A stretch of DNA of 64,000 bases, from assembly GCA_026874595.1 (NCBI GenBank), contig CM049317.1:41008401-41072400 (forward strand), in the 5' to 3' direction. Below, piece by piece: positions 11,572 through 22,192 of the stretch (the stretch's first letter is position 1; each line of letters opens with the position of its first letter). The notes under the pieces were generated by a model. The model was given only the letters and a program-made list of their open reading frames with translations, was not told where the DNA came from and did not search any database. A program made the translations under genes and the position numbers. Origin of the DNA: Sipunculus nudus. Lineage: Eukaryota > Annelida > Sipuncula > Golfingiida > Sipunculidae.

Positions 11572-13790
11572 GGCCTGTTGCATAAAGGCATCGCAAGGCT
11601 GCGAGGCGTCGCAACAGGGTCTCAAGCAGTAAAGTCGGTTGCATAAAACTGTTGCAGAGTTGCGATGTGTCGCAAAACAACAAAAATTTGCGACGATAAA
11701 ATCGGGGTCGCAAGCCCATCGCAGCACCTTTTAATCCAAAAATATAAGTATAACATATTTGTTCACTGGTTGTTTTTTTTATCACTATCTTGGATATGTT
11801 TGATATATTATTACGGCCGCTGTTGACTAAAATTTATTTCTAGCTCTAATATAGCAAGAAGCAATACGATATTTGTTTTATAAATTATTATATAAACCTT
11901 TCCAGCGTTACATATAAATATTCTGTCATAATATCATGTAAACCAACGTTCTTAAGAAATCAAAATATTCAAACACCATAATATGCAAATTATGTGCGCC
12001 ATTTTCTTTTTCTGACAATATCTCATTTACAGAATTTGGAAATTTGTAATATATGAAAATATGTATATACAATCTTTGGTTATAGACTAGCGCATGGTCT
12101 CAAGAACATCTGTTTACTGTTAGATTTAAACTGTCGTAATGTACATATTTTATGCTAAAAAATGATTATAATAATAATAATTTTATAAAGCGTAAAATCC
12201 GCCAGCAATGGTGCTCTAAACGCAAATGGAATGATATTGGTAAACTTTACAATGAAAAAAAAACAAAAGTTACAAAGTTAAGTTTAAAACAAAAAAAAAG
12301 TTTCAAGAGAATCCATATCACAGAAGATCATTGAATACACAAATGAGTTTTCAGATGAGATTTAAAAGCTGACAGACTAGATTGTGATCGAAAGTACTTC
12401 GGTAATTCATTCCAAAGGACAAGCTATATCAATAGCGCTCATGCATATGGTCGATGACCTTGAGAATGGAACATCTAAGAGATAATGAGTTGAAATGCGA
12501 AGCTCATTATTCTGGTCGTACAGTTCAATGAGAAAAGCATGTCAAAAACGGATAAGTGGTTATAGGCAGTCATGGAGTGTGACAATAGAATTTCTCTGAA
12601 AAATATTCCTTATTTTCTCAGGGGAACAAAGACGCATTGAGACAGTTTCGGGTTTATTAGGCAAACTTAGGAAATCTTACTCTTTTTTACGAATTATGGA
12701 TTCATATAGGTCCAAATTAAAAAAGGACCATATGGGGATTAGTTGCATTTTTTACTATTTCAGGGCCATTGATTCGAAATGAGAAGTTAATTATACTTGC
12801 AAGAACTGAAAGAGATCCCTATGCCATATAGTAAAATAACAATACTTTCTTTTTGAAGATATTATTTGGAAATGTCACAGCTTAGTTGAAACGGTAAAAC
12901 TGACAAAAGGTTACATTTTTCATTACCTCCTAACTTTCCATACATTATGGTATACATATATTAAACTAAAATATAATTATGAATACGAAATGTCAGTTGT
13001 TTGAATATATGAATGTAAATGAGTTGGATCTTGTTTGGAATACGCGCATATGAAAGGAAATCAATTCATGTCTTCAAATTACGAATGGGGGGCCTTAACG
13101 AAGAGAAAATGGGGAAATCTGAAAGTTTATTGGGGGGATAAATGTTTGAGCATTAATTTGAAAAATTTCTATATAACAATAATGAAACAATTGACAAATG
13201 ATATGTAAATATAATAATTGAATACCTAATTTGCATAGCTGATAATTCCATGTCAATAAAATGTAAACAATATTGTACATGAAAGATGCATGTGAATTAA
13301 AAATGCCCTTGGCGATGTTTAAATTTTTGTGGGGGAAATGTGTATTTTCCCAGTTTGTCATTTTGTTCAAACTTATTTACAAGCTAATGTGTTTATATTT
13401 ATTTCATAATAATAAAGATTATTACTAAATCTTGCAATTATATATATTAGGACATTCAAGCGTGATTGTTGTTTAATGTTATCACAAAAGTTATCTGCTT
13501 TTTAAGTGTACTTATCTAAGATGGTTACACGATTTTTTTCACTACCTAGGAGGCAAATAGTTTGGAACTCCCAAAGGAATGGCCTTATTGAGAATGTCTT
13601 AAAGGTGTACGTGCCGGCAGCATCTAAGAACACACGACACGTGAGTATAAATTGCGTTAATCCCGTCGCAAGTGCGTGGCAAGTACGTGAAATTTGCGTC
13701 ATGTTTTATGCAACTGTCGCAAGAGCTTCGCAATTTCCATCGCAAACCCATTGCAACTTTGCGATTTGCGGAAAGTTTATGCAACAGGCC
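11572..13790. mobile_element. 2.2-kb TIR DNA transposon, non-autonomous (PIF/Harbinger-like ends)
   Basis: The left end reads GGCCTGTTGCATAAA (11572) and the right end reads TTTATGCAACAGGCC (to 13790), a perfect 15-bp terminal inverted repeat. A second, inner pair based on 'GTTGCATAAAAC' lies about 70-80 bp inside each end, and both ends are dense in TTGCGA/TCGCAA words. A GGGCC-TGTT-type terminus is reminiscent of PIF/Harbinger elements, but I could not find a TWA target duplication, so the superfamily is uncertain. The interior is AT-rich and I found no transposase. Confidence 0.65.
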
Positions 13791-14374
13791 ACTGGATCGC
13801 CGGAATTGTGGCCGTCAGCGTCACACACTCGGCAGCGTATGGGATTTGAACACTGTGCCTTTGTGTTTCCAAGTTGTAAACAGTTTTTGCATTTAGTATT
13901 GACGGTCTGATTTGTGTATTTTTGTTCTTTATGATAGACCTCTGCAGTGAACACCCCCACTGAAACATTTTTAGGAAGAGGTTTTGACGGAACATTAATG
14001 TAGGCGAACCGTCTCCCTGTTTTCCAGAGTGTTAGCTCTCCCTTCTCATATCTGTCTCTCTCATATTTTAAGTCTGTTATAAACTAACAATCGAGGTTTT
14101 CTAGGGCACTCATAATTTCACAGTTGGCGTATGACAAAGGTACATTATTTATAATGATTTTGGTAGTCGGTTTATCTTCTTGATTCTGTGTAATGTAGGG
14201 GTTGTTGGCGTATGGCATAAGGGTAATATCTCTCACCTGCAAACCCTCCAGTAGGATGTGAGTTCTGGCTTCATCAGACTTTGGGTACAGTCTCCATAAT
14301 CCACGGATTCTCTGTGCACCGTCTATGGAATTGTACCCACTTACTTGTTCAGCGGCAATACAAAGTTCTCTATA
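13791..14374 (-). pseudogene. LINE ORF1 middle region and CCHC zinc knuckles
   Basis: Minus-strand frame with, in order, 'AAEQVSGYNSIDGAQRIRG', 'GLWRLYPKSDEAR', 'TTKIIINNVPLSYAN', 'RFAYINVPS', 'EVYHKEQK' and two zinc-knuckle-like motifs (CKNCLQLGNTKAQC and CRVCDADGHNSGDP). This matches the ORF1 nucleic-acid-binding protein of Tx1-like LINEs as I know the family. One in-frame stop (TAA) lies near 14084. The last Cys of the second knuckle is lost at the junction with the 2.2-kb TIR element. Its normal role is RNP formation with element RNA; this copy is dead. Confidence 0.7.
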
Positions 14375-14551
14375 GTCTGTTCCACCAACCGTGAAACACT
14401 GTTTTTTTCACGTTTTCTTTTCTACTTTCATATATAATCTGTGTTCTTAGCGATACGATGAATGCCTAGAAAACGACCTAATTTTATATGAAGTCAGTGA
14501 TAATGTATTAAAAACAACTTACATCACGACGCTGAGGTGTTATTTACTTAC

Positions 14552-14898
14552 GTGAGAAGTGCATAGCCAACTTGGCCAAAATGAACGGCGTTGTATGTGA
14601 AATCTTTGCCGTCATAATGGAATGACGTAACCGTGACGTCACGGTTGTCGCGTGAAATTTCCTGAATACACGTTATGAAGAGGTCAGCAGGTGTCACCGT
14701 GTTCAGTAGACCCAGCTGGGCTCCGATATCAAATACTGAATACTGCCCGTATTTTAACATAGTACACAGAGCCCTGGTCATGGCCAGGCAGGCAGTTTCA
14801 TTGGTCCAACTTGTCATTATATATATAATATATACATCCGACATAAAAGGCATAATTATCCTTAACTGACGCAATTTATATTGCTTATTATTATCCAC
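14552..14898 (-). CDS. exon-like ORF of unknown function inside the TIR element
   Basis: An open minus-strand frame of up to 116 residues that runs directly into a perfect donor, CTCAC/GTAAGT, at 14551. The best start is the ATG opening 'MTSWTNET', which gives about 89 residues. Composition is that of an ordinary folded protein, with no low-complexity sequence. I do not recognise the family. It sits inside a 1.28-kb TIR element, so it may be a captured first coding exon (Pack-type capture) or part of the element's own gene. No partner exon is visible inside the element. Confidence 0.35.
14629..14646. promoter_or_regulatory. 18-bp perfect palindrome centred on a CRE-type TGACGTCA
   Basis: AACCGTGACGTCACGGTT is a perfect palindrome containing TGACGTCA, the CREB/ATF consensus. 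A second TGACGTCA sits at 15460-15467, next to CACGTG-like sequence. Both are inside the 1.28-kb TIR element, and the second is upstream of the exon-like ORF. Regulatory function is inference. Confidence 0.35.
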
Positions 14899-15187
14899 GT
14901 ATCTTCCATCGATATTTAAATTATGGGTGGTGATGGAAATAACACTTTTGGATGATTTACGTCACTGTTATCAACACATTCTGGTGATACAGTTTCATTG
15001 GTTCAACTTGTCATTATATATATAATATATACATCCGACATAAAAGGCATAATTATCCTTAACTGACGCAATTTATATTGCTTATTTTTATCCACGTATC
15101 TTCCATCGATATTTAAATTATGGGTGGTGATGGAAATAACACTTTTGGATGATTTACGTCACTGTTATCAACACATTCTGGTGATAC
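14794..15187. repeat. two-copy tandem duplication, period 197 bp
   Basis: The segment starting AGTTTCATTGGTCCAACTTG at 14794 is repeated almost exactly from 14991. The first copy includes the 5' part of the exon-like ORF and the TA-rich stretch upstream of it, so a putative promoter-proximal region has been duplicated. Confidence 0.9.
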
Positions 15188-15659
15188 ATGTTTTTTTCGT
15201 GGTGAATATACCGACTCATTGTAGTAACTTTATTGTTGTTGTAAATGTATCAGGTATTTTGTTATCCTGTCTCTGAAAAAGCGTATCGAAGGGAGAGGGC
15301 AGGGATGCCATTCATCATTCATGTACAATCATATGATATAACAGGGGCTACATGCATATATTAATGATAGTACTTAACGTGCTAGCTGCTATCATTGTTT
15401 GACCAGCTCACATCGCCAAACAGCGGGATTCTATCTCCTGCAAAATGAAACACCGCTTGTGACGTCAGGCACGTGCGAGGCAGAATCTTGTCAGTTGACC
15501 GGGTACAAAATGTCGTAAACAGCCCGCGAGTTTCTCCCGGATTTTGATTTTTTTCGCGTTCTCATTTAACTCTGTACCAAAAATCTACGTTCTGTCTCGA
15601 TTCTTTTAAAAAAATGATCGCGAAAAAACGGTGTTTCACGGTTAGTGGAACGGACTATA

Positions 15660-15951
15660 GTAGTCATAGGATTATCTCCATTGTCTGGTATATCCCGGGT
15701 CTTGATTAACACCGGCTGAATCAGGTTACATTCACTCCCAGGAAGCTCCGTGCCTTGGCTATGGCCATGTAAGGTATCCACTGCGTCAACTGAGGTAGCA
15801 ATTTTGTTGTTTTGAAGTCCTGTGTCTCACACAAGGAGTTATTTTTTTCTGATTTTGCACAAGTCTTTTTTACCCTCTTTCTGACAACAGATAGTCCTGT
15901 ACTGGATAGTTGTCGCGATTTTCGAGTAACAATTTTGGAATATTCGTCCAC
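15660..15951 (-). pseudogene. LINE ORF1 N-terminal part (basic)
   Basis: Minus-strand frames read 'EYSKIVTRKSRQLSS', then 'VVRKRVKKTC', then, after a frameshift near 15781, 'HGHSQGTELPGSECNLIQP' and 'TRDIPDNGDNPM'. It ends at the TIR element. On the other side of that element the frame continues as 'YYRELCIAAEQVSG'. The basic, disordered N-terminus is usual for LINE ORF1 proteins. The true start is not resolved. Confidence 0.5.
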
Positions 15952-16340
15952 GAATCTATGATAAATAATATCAAAACTGCAGAAGCACCAAAAAGCGTAC
16001 CAGTCGACACCGACCGGAACCGGAAAGACGCAGTGTTTGCTATTTGAATTAGTTTCAATGGTGATACGCTGTAAGGCGCATGAATACTACATACTGCCAA
16101 AAAGGAAGACATGGAGCGACAAGTTACAGACATAACTTTACTAGATCTTCATGCCTATGAGGCATCACGTCAATGTCTTCTTCACCAGACGTTCATCTGT
16201 TCTTAGTTGTTTAAGCGACCTATATAGTATGGGTAAAAATGGTCCTTTCAAAATGGTAAAAAACAACATCGGGGAACATCATTACACAAGTCATTTGTAT
16301 ACCAGAACTAACTATGCATTTATAAGAAATATTTACTAAC

Positions 16341-16431
16341 TTGCGGTTTGTGAAGTCGCATTCTGCTTCGGTATATACGTCTGATGTGCCTTCAGATTGT
16401 TTGAGTTTCTTTCTGCCAGCTTCATAATCAT
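16341..16431 (-). CDS. exon 2 of split host-type gene
   Basis: A 91-nt minus-strand exon. The acceptor is TGCTTTTACAG/ATGATTATG. The donor is CGCAA/GTTAGT. It enters in phase 1 and leaves in phase 2. Joined to exon 1 it reads '...TIWEC-YDYEAGRKKLKQSEG', then 'TSDVYTEAECDFTNRK'. The pattern 'W..Y.vR.l...YE.ARrKL.kaE..SD..TE' is what I recall across this exon border in invertebrate and fish proteins of the same architecture, so the link to exon 1, 19.2 kb away, has support from both phase and family. It lies between the LINE and the env-bearing Gypsy and has escaped both. Confidence 0.65.
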
Positions 16432-16670
16432 CTGTAAAAGCATGTGGTCGACAAAATTAGATCTGAATACATATATTTAATAATATGTATTATACAAAAA
16501 ATAGATTCAACTGAAAAAATGTGTAAACTACTGGAATGTAGACAGTTATTCAAAAAGCCAACTAATAATCATAGGAATAGTACAGATAATTTGTTCACAA
16601 ACTGCTCACATGCTTCAGTTTCAACAATAGGAAACACATTAGGTCACAAATTATTATATTATCACCAGGC

Positions 16671-16990
16671 TGGTTATCTTCCTCTGATGACACACAGTTC
16701 GGCTGATCAAACGAAGAACACTGCTGGATATTTACTTCATATTTATTGGAGGGCCGGACCGCGGGCACGTCTGATGATGGTGAAAGTCAGCTCACGGCCA
16801 GCCCCACTCCCGTTCAGCTAGCCCCGGTCCGAACCCAAAAACACCTTTATATACAGGTCTTGGTCCTATGCGGTACCACCAAAAATGAGCACTAGAACTG
16901 TACCTATACACTGTACACTGTACACTGTACACTGACCAGTTCTATTGATGAAAAAACCTAACTGGTAGTAGTAGCTCCCCGCGAAGTAGC
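16671..16990 (-). repeat. 3' LTR of the env-bearing Gypsy
   Basis: Closely similar to 34706-34977: shared CTCTGATGACACACAGTTCG, TTATTGGAGGGCCGGAC and CCAAAAATGAGCAC. On the minus strand it contains AATAAA. It starts TGGTTATCTT on the plus strand, consistent with a TG..CA LTR read in reverse. This copy has a private expansion of the 7-mer ACACTGT at about 16906-16934. The inner limit is uncertain. Confidence 0.7.
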
Positions 16991-16999
16991 CAGACCCTC

Positions 17000-17680
17000 C
17001 TGGGTCTGAAAAGGGTAATATTCTAAATGAAAAATATGGAGGCTTCACTTGTTCCAGATATATATATTAATAACGCTAAATAAAGCGGATGGCTATTGTC
17101 GGCAACAACTTGTAAAAGAAAGAAGAGTGCGAGATGTAAAAACCATATGAATACCTGTTCCAGTGCCACAAATAAATACATTCATGTGAGACAAATATAA
17201 AACACAGTGTATGCAAAATAAATTAGAGGTTGAACCATCAAAGCACGTTCAGATACACATAATGTAAAAAGAACACAATAAGATATATAAATATCTGAAC
17301 AGAGATAAGAACTTCCAGAAGATTATCTCTCCGCACTTTGGTTCTCAGTACCGTGGGAGTGCTAAGATTCTATCGTACCGAGATGGCCGATAGAACCTAT
17401 ATATATCATAAGCATGTAATATTTCTCATATATATAGTACTTCATAAACGGATGAACTCGGTCACAGGCAGCACACGTATAGTGACCGACACGCCTTTAC
17501 AATCATATGGTCCATAATGTGAGGATTATAGGCAATTGAGAATAATAATAATACATTCATAGTAACTATAGAAACACACGGTCGTCTAAAAGAAAGGAAT
17601 AAACAGATGCATTTATTCAAAATCACTACACAAGCAAACAAGGTTATAATACAGGTAGATATATAAAGGTGATAACCCAT
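17000..17680. other. 3' non-coding part of env-bearing Gypsy
   Basis: AT-rich DNA between the LTR and the last ORF fragment. I found no clean polypurine tract, domain or splice site in it. Confidence 0.3.
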
Positions 17681-17682
17681 GG

Positions 17683-18030
17683 TCACCACAGGTGTGTTTG
17701 CATCGTCTCCAGTGCATTGACTGGATATAATTGTTCAGTAAAAGCCGTGACATTGAGCTCTACCATTTGAATTTCCTGTGCCTTACTTTCATACGTATTA
17801 TGGGTTTCTGGTATTTCCTGAATTAAGGTAGTCATATTGTTGTGGTGTACAAGAACATAGATTACATAATTTGTTTTCATGATCTGTGTCAGACGGTACC
17901 CAATGAAGCGGTTGACGATAGCCGTATTTGGGAATTCAATATTTACGTCATGCAATTTATCATATAAGCGACCTTGGGATTGCCATTCAATTCAGACTTT
18001 CGTAGTAAAGGATCTTGACTGTATACTAAG
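17683..18030 (-). pseudogene. unrecognised ORF downstream of env
   Basis: A 90-codon minus-strand frame (17955-17683), extendable upstream past one stop. It includes 'LYDKLHDVNIEF' and 'YRLTQIMKTNYVIYVL'. It is unlike the env frame and not low-complexity. It could be the end of env in another frame or a separate 3' ORF. Function unknown. Confidence 0.3.
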
Positions 18031-18031
18031 T

Positions 18032-20187
18032 TTAGACGATCGGGGCAAGGACTCGGTAGTGTGAAAAACAAAAAGGTAAAGTTAGGATGTCAAGACGTTG
18101 ACAAGACATGACATTATCGATTAATAAGGAAACAACAGTGTGGCCTCGGCAACACGACTTGTAACGGTACAAAGTGAAAACAGCTACGATGAGAATACTT
18201 AAACTGCACGTTACACTCAGCCAAAGGGTGCGGTGATCGGGAACAGTATCAGGAGGACATGTAGGTTGCAGGGTTGTCTGACCCCACACAAGGTCATGAG
18301 ACTCGCCAGACGGTATTGGTGAGGCCTGAGTGGATTGGCCTGACTGCAGTAAAACAATTAATTCGGCCAACCGGTGAACCATAATTAAGAGATAAGTAAC
18401 CGTAGCGACCAAAAGGGCCGTTGATATCCAGAATATGTATTGAAGTGGCCAGTGGCAACCCATTCACCCGCGTAGATGGGGTCAGTTAAGGACTAGTATA
18501 TCGGATTATGTTGTTTAGCGCGGGCGACTGTGCGTTTACTGCTTAAGTGACCGGACTGATCTTGCGCTATGAGGGAGGTGAAATTATGGTGATATAACTT
18601 GGACGTAGGAACCGTGAAGTTACAACTGTTGGAAATAGGGTAACCGAAAGGATATGCCGTAATTGAACAGGCTTAAAGAAATGTTGCAACAGCGCCAAAT
18701 TTATTGGATGGTACATCTGGACCGATTGCGATGAATTTGAACAATCCGTGATACGTGGAGCTACATGAAAGACATCTGCCGTTACCGTGCATTTACAGGG
18801 AATTTCAAGGACACATAATTTACAACCAGCGTGTTTTAAGAAATGACCAGTAGGGCAAGTCAGAGAAATGTGATTAATGTTAGCTGCAATGATACGTCCA
18901 TCAGCTAAGTGAATGAGTTAATGACGGATTCCATTTTTAATGAAACGAAAGTCGCATGCTACTTTAGATGCGGCGGTCTGTATGAAAAAGACAGAGCTAG
19001 TACAGCTATATTTCGAACTAGGTCGGGGAGCATTGATAATGGGACAAGTTTTTATGAACGTGCCTGTGCACTGTGACATTTGGTCGTGAGTAAGTGCGAT
19101 AAACTTCTTGCGTATGGGGTCAACTGCTAAATAATCCGGTAGGTCGAACAATTGTGACGCGTGATTGGTCGACTGATTAAGCGGGACGGGAAATGTGTAG
19201 ACTTTGTAAACTTTCATGAAATCGGGTGAGGCTGATAACGGTACGTTTATTGTGACAAAAACAGACAGGTTATGACGTGTATATATTGAATGTTGCTTGT
19301 CTCATAATAATACGTAGGATGCGAGGTAGTAATTGTAAATCCCGAAAAGCGATGGCGTACCGAATCAGGTATGTTAGATAAAACGTTGTTGAGAATATCT
19401 GGGGATATAAGTAGAAGAGAGAGTTTATGTTGAAGCAACGCTGTTATGCCTTCATATAATTGCGCAGCTTTCAGATAAAGCTTATGCACGTATTGCATGT
19501 ACAAAAGACTAATACGTTGCAATTTAACAACTATTTCCATGAGTGAGTCTTGCTTAGCGTCGAATCGTGCAACCAAGTCAACGATAGCTTTGTGATTTAG
19601 GTGAATTTCCTGTAACATATGGTCGAGCTGATGGTTGGTGGCAGTCATATAGGACGCCATATCATTTGCTTCAGTATGAACCGCCCAAGCAACCTGAGCG
19701 GTTCTATTAGTCAGTATGCGAATATGCTGCTGCAAAATTTGAAGATCCATAACAGTGGCCGTGCCAAAAAGTGTCTGGGACCAGTCACCAATAAAGGGTA
19801 ATATGGAGCGTTGTGTTCGCAGTGGTTTGTCAGAGTGAGAGATGAATTTCGTGATTTGTTCCGTTACATCACGTAAAATAGTCGCAGTGTCGTTTTGTAT
19901 GGCACTTATTGTCTTAAGTACCGATTCGATATGGGCGCACTCGTGAGCCGTTTTACTCTCAGGATTACAATTGATTACAGGGGCGTGACTGACAGATAGT
20001 GCAGTCGGTAGCCTAATCTGGAATGTATGTTTCCAGTTCTGAGCATTCGTCGTTACCAATCCAACCTGGTGAAATACAACACCATAATTTATCCGCTGCA
20101 CGACCGGACTAGCTTCTGCCAGAACGGTGCCGATCGTAGTGAGCAGGAACTAAGTCGTATGACAGTATTCCAACCCAGCGACTGCAT
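18032..20187 (-). pseudogene. env-like gene, F-type fusion glycoprotein
   Basis: Read on the minus strand from an ATG at 20187. A hydrophobic signal-peptide-like stretch (after a 1-nt frameshift) ends 'VLAEASP'. About 95 residues later comes a basic cleavage-type site (RTQR) followed by 'SILPFIGDWSQTLFGTA', which fits the furin site plus fusion peptide of baculovirus-F-like errantivirus Env proteins. A helical region, Cys-rich segments ('CPTGHFLKHAGC') and, near 18430-18350, a membrane segment ('ISTALLVATVTYLL') with a short tail follow. At least four stops or frameshifts break it. It would have mediated membrane fusion; the present copy is a relic. Confidence 0.65.
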
Positions 20188-20192
20188 GGCAC

Positions 20193-20215
20193 CTGTAAGG
20201 CAAAAGCGAATTGTT
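20193..20215 (-). promoter_or_regulatory. splice acceptor just upstream of env ATG
   Basis: On the minus strand a CTAAC branch-point-like motif is followed by TTCGCTTTTGCCTTACAG/GTGCC and then ATG at 20187. Env of insect errantiviruses is made from a spliced subgenomic RNA, so an acceptor a few bases before the env start fits. Usage is inferred. Confidence 0.45.
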
Positions 20216-20409
20216 AGTGTGCGTGTGTGAACTGATATGAGCCACCCTCCCCCCTTATCCCCCATGATAAGTTAGATAATGACTCGTGTGATGAATGACA
20301 GTGAAATCGCTTTGCCGTACAAAGTACCCTGCAGCTTGAGAGGAAACGTCTTATCCGAATGATACAGTATTGTGTATTCCGTTCTGTGTATGTAAAATTA
20401 CGTGCAATA

Positions 20410-20656
20410 TGTCACGATTCACGCCGCAGGTCCCATGACAAATAAGGTGACAGTTCATGACCGAAAACAACGTTTATTTTACTCCATTCACAAACAATTC
20501 CAGGCCAGCCTAACTGTAACTTTCCATTCCGCTGCCCGCGTTCGTCCCTCGCTCTCGACTCAGAACCTCGCTCTCGCCTCGGGATCCCTCCGTATAACAC
20601 TTACACTCATAAAATATAATTACGCTTTTAAAACAAATTACGGGCGTCTCCCTACA
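20410..20656 (-). repeat. 3' LTR of nested Gypsy
   Basis: Direct repeat of 28982-29228. It contains AATAAA on the minus strand at about 20470. It is followed on the inner side by the polypurine tract at 20657-20671. Confidence 0.95.
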
Positions 20657-20671
20657 TATTCCCCCCTTTTA

Positions 20672-22190
20672 ATATTTAAAGCCCCCTTAAATATTAAAAT
20701 AACCTTACTTATACAAGTTAAGAAATAGAGCAAACTGTTAGAAATATGCATTATATAAGACAAACACCATGGTGTCCTCAATTTAACTGGTTGACTGCTT
20801 CCAGTAGACTTCTGCAATTTAAGGTGATAGTTACAAAACTGTGCCAGTCCAAAAACATTTCACAATTCACCATGTGAATAAAGTAATATAAAGCTGTCGT
20901 TATACATGAATCAGAAGATAATACATATACAGCATAAGCAAGCAAATAATCTAAACCTCGTTACAAACCAAACATGCCTTTCTATTAGAATCCCTGTCAG
21001 TTCTGTACCCTTTAATACTCTAACCCAGTACTACCGATCCATACTAGACTTTTACACGGTTACATGGTGGCACTAGGACATGCCAGATTGACAGCACTGT
21101 GATAACACAACAATATGGCAACACAATATAAATCCTGGTTATACAACCATCACCATACGACAATTTACAAGTCACAGCACAACCCAACATTATATATTCT
21201 ATATAATATTGACCCTGGCATTACATCCATTACCAGCTGTAACACATATCCCACAGCTCCAGGACTACTCAATGCCAACAGATACTCCGACATAAATCCA
21301 ACAATTACAGTAATACGCGTTTCAATACCCTCAACAATATTCAGCACAGTGCAATATGAACCGGTACAACCTCTAGTGACAGAACTCTAACCTGCTTTAC
21401 TATACATCACCAATTAGTTAATAATCCTTGCATACTGCACTCTTTAGTTGCTGACCAGCTTGATGGTTAAAATGTTACCCTTTCATATGTGTAAAGACGT
21501 AATTCCTTATAGTGCTATCCCGTTCATTACAAAATAATAGCAAGTTAACACTGTAATATCACATTAGGCCTATTGTTATAACTTCATATAATAACTTTAA
21601 GGAGAACACAATTAAGCCAGGTTTAGAAAAACTCATGATGCTTAAAGCTCTACTGCGTCTTCTAATAAGACATCAACCGCGGCTTCAAATAAGACACCGT
21701 CGTTACTTTAAAAAATCATAACTTGCATGTTAGCTATATGCAATAATATGTCAATCTTATTAAATATAATCAGGTCAAGGCTAAACCACATTAGAGCAAA
21801 AACTGAAGTATCGGCGAAGATATCAAACATTCAGTGAATGCCTTAATCTACATTAACCTACTCAGTGACCAATTTACATACTAATGTCACAAAGATTCAT
21901 GCCCCACCTTCAACAACATTAATATTCAGAGCAAGCCTTAATAAACACCTCTCACATAGTCACAGTAAGTGCTGCCAACTCCACACATTATGTTCACGCA
22001 GAGGTGCTTAGTTACCGTGAAAACTCTAACCTGTTGATAATGCATCCTATTCCGAATACAGCAAGTAAGTCAAGTTATCATATCATACAGTTAAACATTA
22101 ACAGGCCTAGGCTCTTTAAATGGATTTGAGTGCACTCCCTTGGTAGCCCTCTGAGAACGTCTGAGCTCATTTTGCCCCGTTGAAACAGAA
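20672..22190. other. 3' untranslated region of nested Gypsy
   Basis: About 1.5 kb between the end of pol and the polypurine tract. AT-rich, without an env-like or other ORF that I can support. Confidence 0.6.
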
Positions 22191-22192
22191 GC

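Larger units (their letters stand above)
14375..15655. mobile_element. 1.28-kb TIR element, TSD TATA, inserted in LINE ORF1
   Basis: The ends are inverted repeats of about 37 bp. The left starts GTCTGTTCCACCAACCGTGA and the right ends TCACGGTTAGTGGAACGGAC. Both are flanked by TATA (14371-14374 and 15656-15659). If the target is only TA, the element extends two bases further on each side. The LINE ORF1 frame resumes across the site when the element is removed. Related ends occur at 45190-45290. The interior holds an exon-like ORF and a 197-bp tandem duplication. No transposase is recognisable. Confidence 0.75.
7640..16130 (-). mobile_element. Tx1/L1-type LINE split by three later insertions
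   Basis: Pieces of ORF1 and ORF2 occur in the right order and orientation on the minus strand: ORF1 N-terminal part 15660-15951, ORF1 middle and zinc knuckles 13791-14374, a short ORF1-like tail 11454-11571, then ORF2 RT to C-terminus 9498-7740. They are separated by a 1.28-kb TIR element, a 2.2-kb TIR element and a Helitron-like cassette. An A-rich 3' end is visible on the minus strand near 7634-7652. The ORF2 endonuclease and first part of RT are absent, so the copy also has an internal deletion, or two copies of the same orientation are juxtaposed. The outer limits are approximate. Confidence 0.7.

Noticed and set aside
11386-11785. Minus-strand ORFs of 113 and 76 residues
   Set aside because: They run across the border of the 2.2-kb TIR element into LINE sequence; only the short part at 11454-11571 is plausibly ORF1 tail.
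15870-16133. 87-residue minus-strand ORF with hydrophobic stretch
   Set aside because: Lies in the presumed LINE 5' region out of frame with ORF1; no family resemblance. Chance ORF is the simplest reading.
18032-20230. Recent integration of a baculovirus or other free virus
   Set aside because: The env-like gene is collinear with gag and pol inside one LTR pair, which fits an endogenous Metaviridae element better than viral DNA.
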